64,000 nt of DNA. It comes from Thermococcus zilligii AN1. GTDB taxonomy: Archaea > Methanobacteriota_B > Thermococci > Thermococcales > Thermococcaceae. The stretch covers positions 186,001 to 250,000 of the forward strand of contig NZ_AJLF01000002.1 in assembly GCF_000258515.1 (NCBI RefSeq), read 5' to 3'. The notes under the pieces were generated by a model. That model ran no database searches and was not told the origin of the DNA. It saw nothing but the letters and a program-made list of their open reading frames with translations. A program made the translations under genes and the position numbers. The first letter of the stretch is position 1, and each line of letters starts with the position of its first letter. This document shows positions 62,441 to 64,000 of this stretch, piece after piece.

Positions 62441-63762
62441 ACCAGAGAGTTGTAAAAATCGACGTCCTTTATTTCACCGTTGGGGGGAACATAAGAGACA
62501 GGAACGCCTTTGGGAAAGTTTACTGCTGTGACGCTGACATCCCTTGAGGAGCGATATCCCCTGAATTCGCTTACGTCAAAGTTTTTGCTCTCTATCTTTA
62601 GGGTTTTAGCTTCGCTTGAACGAAAATTTTTCTCTGAGTTTCCGATTCCCTGACTTTGGGGCTCCTGGTTTCTCTTTTCATTTTTTTCTTCCTTCTTGTG
62701 CTCATGCTTATGGTCGTGTTTGTGATCGTGCCTGCTATCATCTTTAGACTCTGGCGGCTTCATCTGGGGTAGCTTTTGAAAAGGTCTGTCTCTCAAGCGG
62801 TGCGGTAAAGCTAATTCCATAGCTTTTTCTAAATCTTCCAGTGAAACCTTTTCCCTCCCGTTTAGGGCGGCTATTGCTTTAGCCGTCTTTATCGTTGCTA
62901 TCTCGGCTCTATTGGTCTTAATCCCAAAGTTAACAACTGTTTCAGCCAAAAGCTTCAGCAAATCGTCGCTTATCTCGACCTTCGGCAGAAGTTCTCTTGC
63001 TTTAACAATCCTCTCCGTGAGCTTTTTCTCTTCGTTCTCATATTTTCTGTAAAAGCTTATGGGGTCTTCATGGAACTCTTCCACGCGCTTGACTATTTCA
63101 ATCCTCTCCTCTGGGTCCATCGGTGCTGAAACTTCAACACATAGACCGAATCTATCGAGGATTTGGGGTCTGAGTTCACCTTCCTCTGGGTTCATGCTTC
63201 CGACTAAGATGAATCTCGCTGGATGCCTGAAGGAGATTCCCTCCCTTTCTATGGTGTTCCAGCCCATTGCGGCGGCGTCTAAAAGTGAGTCGGCTATGTA
63301 ATCGTCCAAGAGGTTGACTTCATCGATGTAAAGAACCCCTCTGTTTGCTTCCGCTAATATCCCTGGTTGCAGGGCTTTTTTGCCCTCTTTTAAGAACCGC
63401 TCTACATCAATTGTTCCAACGAGTCTATCTATGGTAACACTCAAAGGCAGATCAACAACTCTCATTCTTCTTCTGGTGGTTGGTAGGCTCTCACCCTGCT
63501 CGTAGCGCTCATAGCAGCTGTCACACATCTCTAAGGGATTCTTCGGATTGCAGTTGAAGGGACAGTCTGCCACGACTTCAATTTCTGGGAGGACATTTGC
63601 CAGAGCTCTAACTAGCGTTGATTTTCCGGTCCCCTTATCTCCTTTGAGTAACACACCTCCGATTAGGGGGTTAACGGCTACAGCCAGTAATGCCAGTTTG
63701 GTCTTCTCTTGCCCGACTATTGCAGAGAACGGGAAGACTAAGCGTTTTTCGCGGGTTCTCAT
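62407..63762 (-). CDS. chlI: ChlI-like chelatase AAA+ ATPase subunit
   Basis: The 451-residue frame has Walker [25 protein letters not shown] (Walker B) and [20 protein letters not shown] (sensor 1) of the Mg/Co chelatase ATPase. Its C-terminal linker is rich in His and charged residues ([15 protein letters not shown]), a likely metal-binding stretch. Four Cys near residue 70-80 ([23 protein letters not shown]) could form a cluster. It starts right after cobN (stop TAA 63768-63770). With the VWA frame it makes the two ATPase subunits for the CobN-type chelatase. Confidence 0.9.
   Translation of the reverse strand: MRTREKRLVFPFSAIVGQEKTKLALLAVAVNPLIGGVLLKGDKGTGKSTLVRALANVLPEIEVVADCPFNCNPKNPLEMCDSCYERYEQGESLPTTRRRMRVVDLPLSVTIDRLVGTIDVERFLKEGKKALQPGILAEANRGVLYIDEVNLLDDYIADSLLDAAAMGWNTIEREGISFRHPARFILVGSMNPEEGELRPQILDRFGLCVEVSAPMDPEERIEIVKRVEEFHEDPISFYRKYENEEKKLTERIVKARELLPKVEISDDLLKLLAETVVNFGIKTNRAEIATIKTAKAIAALNGREKVSLEDLEKAMELALPHRLRDRPFQKLPQMKPPESKDDSRHDHKHDHKHEHKKEEKNEKRNQEPQSQGIGNSEKNFRSSEAKTLKIESKNFDVSEFRGYRSSRDVSVTAVNFPKGVPVSYVPPNGEIKDVDFYNSLVWAVLNGKNLL
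62416..62422 (-). promoter_or_regulatory. A-AAA-AAC slippery heptamer for -1 programmed frameshifting
   Basis: In the ChlI-like frame the codons near the end are GGA AAA AAC CTC CTA TAA. The heptamer A-AAA-AAC lies in the correct phase. A -1 slip continues as CCT CCT ATA AGG in the VWA frame. Frameshifting that yields both a small and a medium chelatase subunit has been described for bacterial and archaeal chlD genes next to cobN. Confidence 0.7.
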
Positions 63763-63767
63763 CTTTA

Positions 63768-64000
63768 TTAACCCCCGATCTTTTCTTCCAGTATTCCTTC
63801 AACTTCAATGTATCTATCCTCAAGTTTTTCAAGAGTCTCTTCGCTTGTAGTCCAGTAACCCCTCCTGGTTGCTTCGATCAGTTTCTCAACTATTTCTTTT
63901 GTGGCATAGATGTTCAAGCTTTTCAGCCTTTCAAACATTTCATCGTCCAGAACGAACCTTTCAGCAACCCTATCCCAGAGCCAGTTCTCAACGGCGTTTG
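63768..64000 (-). CDS. cobN: Cobaltochelatase CobN-like subunit, C-terminal end (runs off the window)
   Basis: The minus-strand frame from the edge reads [25 protein letters not shown]...[37 protein letters not shown] and ends with TAA 63768-63770. The tail segment VExWxWDxxAExFVLD and EATRRGYW is typical of CobN/ChlH. It is the large substrate-binding subunit. Five bases separate its stop from the ChlI-like ATG. Confidence 0.85.
   Translation of the reverse strand, partial: NAVENWLWDRVAERFVLDDEMFERLKSLNIYATKEIVEKLIEATRRGYWTTSEETLEKLEDRYIEVEGILEEKIGG

Overview
The window is a piece of a Thermococcales chromosome, most likely Thermococcus. The evidence is the archaeal gene set (PolD DP1 and DP2, Orc1/Cdc6, RadA, NucS, thermosome, A-type ATPase with order H-I-K-E-C-F-A-B-D, wyosine-tRNA enzymes, tungsten GAPOR beside a type V FBPase), GGTGAT-type ribosome binding sites, TATA boxes of the form TTTATAAA, and inteins in DP2 and RadA. 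It holds the replication origin region: an intergenic oriC with inverted ORB repeats upstream of cdc6, followed by the polD genes on one side and radA on the other.

Layout. 1-8 kb: a secreted multi-OB-fold protein (cut by the window edge), a dead S9-peptidase fragment, a phosphate transporter with its DUF47 partner, carbamate kinase and an FAD oxidoreductase. 8-13.4 kb: an ABC-2 exporter, a broken GAPOR gene and FBP aldolase/phosphatase. 13.4-16.2 kb: tRNA-Trp (intron carrying a box C/D guide), tRNA-Gln, a lipoate-ligase family gene, a Taw3 paralog, tRNA-His, a frameshifted EVE gene and a candidate structured ncRNA. 16.2-29 kb: a DUF3800 gene, then DP2 (intein), a TdeIII-like restriction-modification pair wedged between DP2 and DP1, DP1 and Cdc6. 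29-29.9 kb: oriC. 29.9-42.8 kb: K+ channel, RadA (intein), two loci that resemble halocin-C8-type archaeocin clusters (33.8-36.2 and 39.2-41.3 kb), NucS, a PAC2 protein, MTA phosphorylase and MTA/SAH deaminase. 44-53 kb: A-type ATP synthase operon. 53-60 kb: an oxygen-sensor-like di-iron protein with a soluble chemoreceptor, AlaX, a PP-loop enzyme, a radical SAM enzyme, Taw3, DUF1464 and a PIN/DUF104 toxin-antitoxin pair. 60-64 kb: thermosome, then a chelatase AAA/VWA gene with a likely programmed frameshift beside cobN.

Main points for a second look: (1) two Cys-rich archaeocin-like precursors with adjacent membrane proteins, one interrupted by an amber codon in its signal peptide; (2) an A-AAA-AAC slippery site joining the chelatase AAA and VWA frames; (3) at least eleven copies of the ORB core motif, all between 27.2 and 41.5 kb, several inside coding sequence including the DP1 linker; (4) a restriction-modification insertion splitting the PolD genes; (5) a DP2 intein ending in Gln.

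Caution on sequence quality: the EVE gene, atpF and the small Cys-rich ORF at 40.2 kb each look as if exactly one base is missing. AtpF is essential for the ATPase, so some of these may be base-calling errors. The GAPOR lesion is larger (about ten codons) and looks like a real deletion. All identifications come from reading the sequence; no database search was run.
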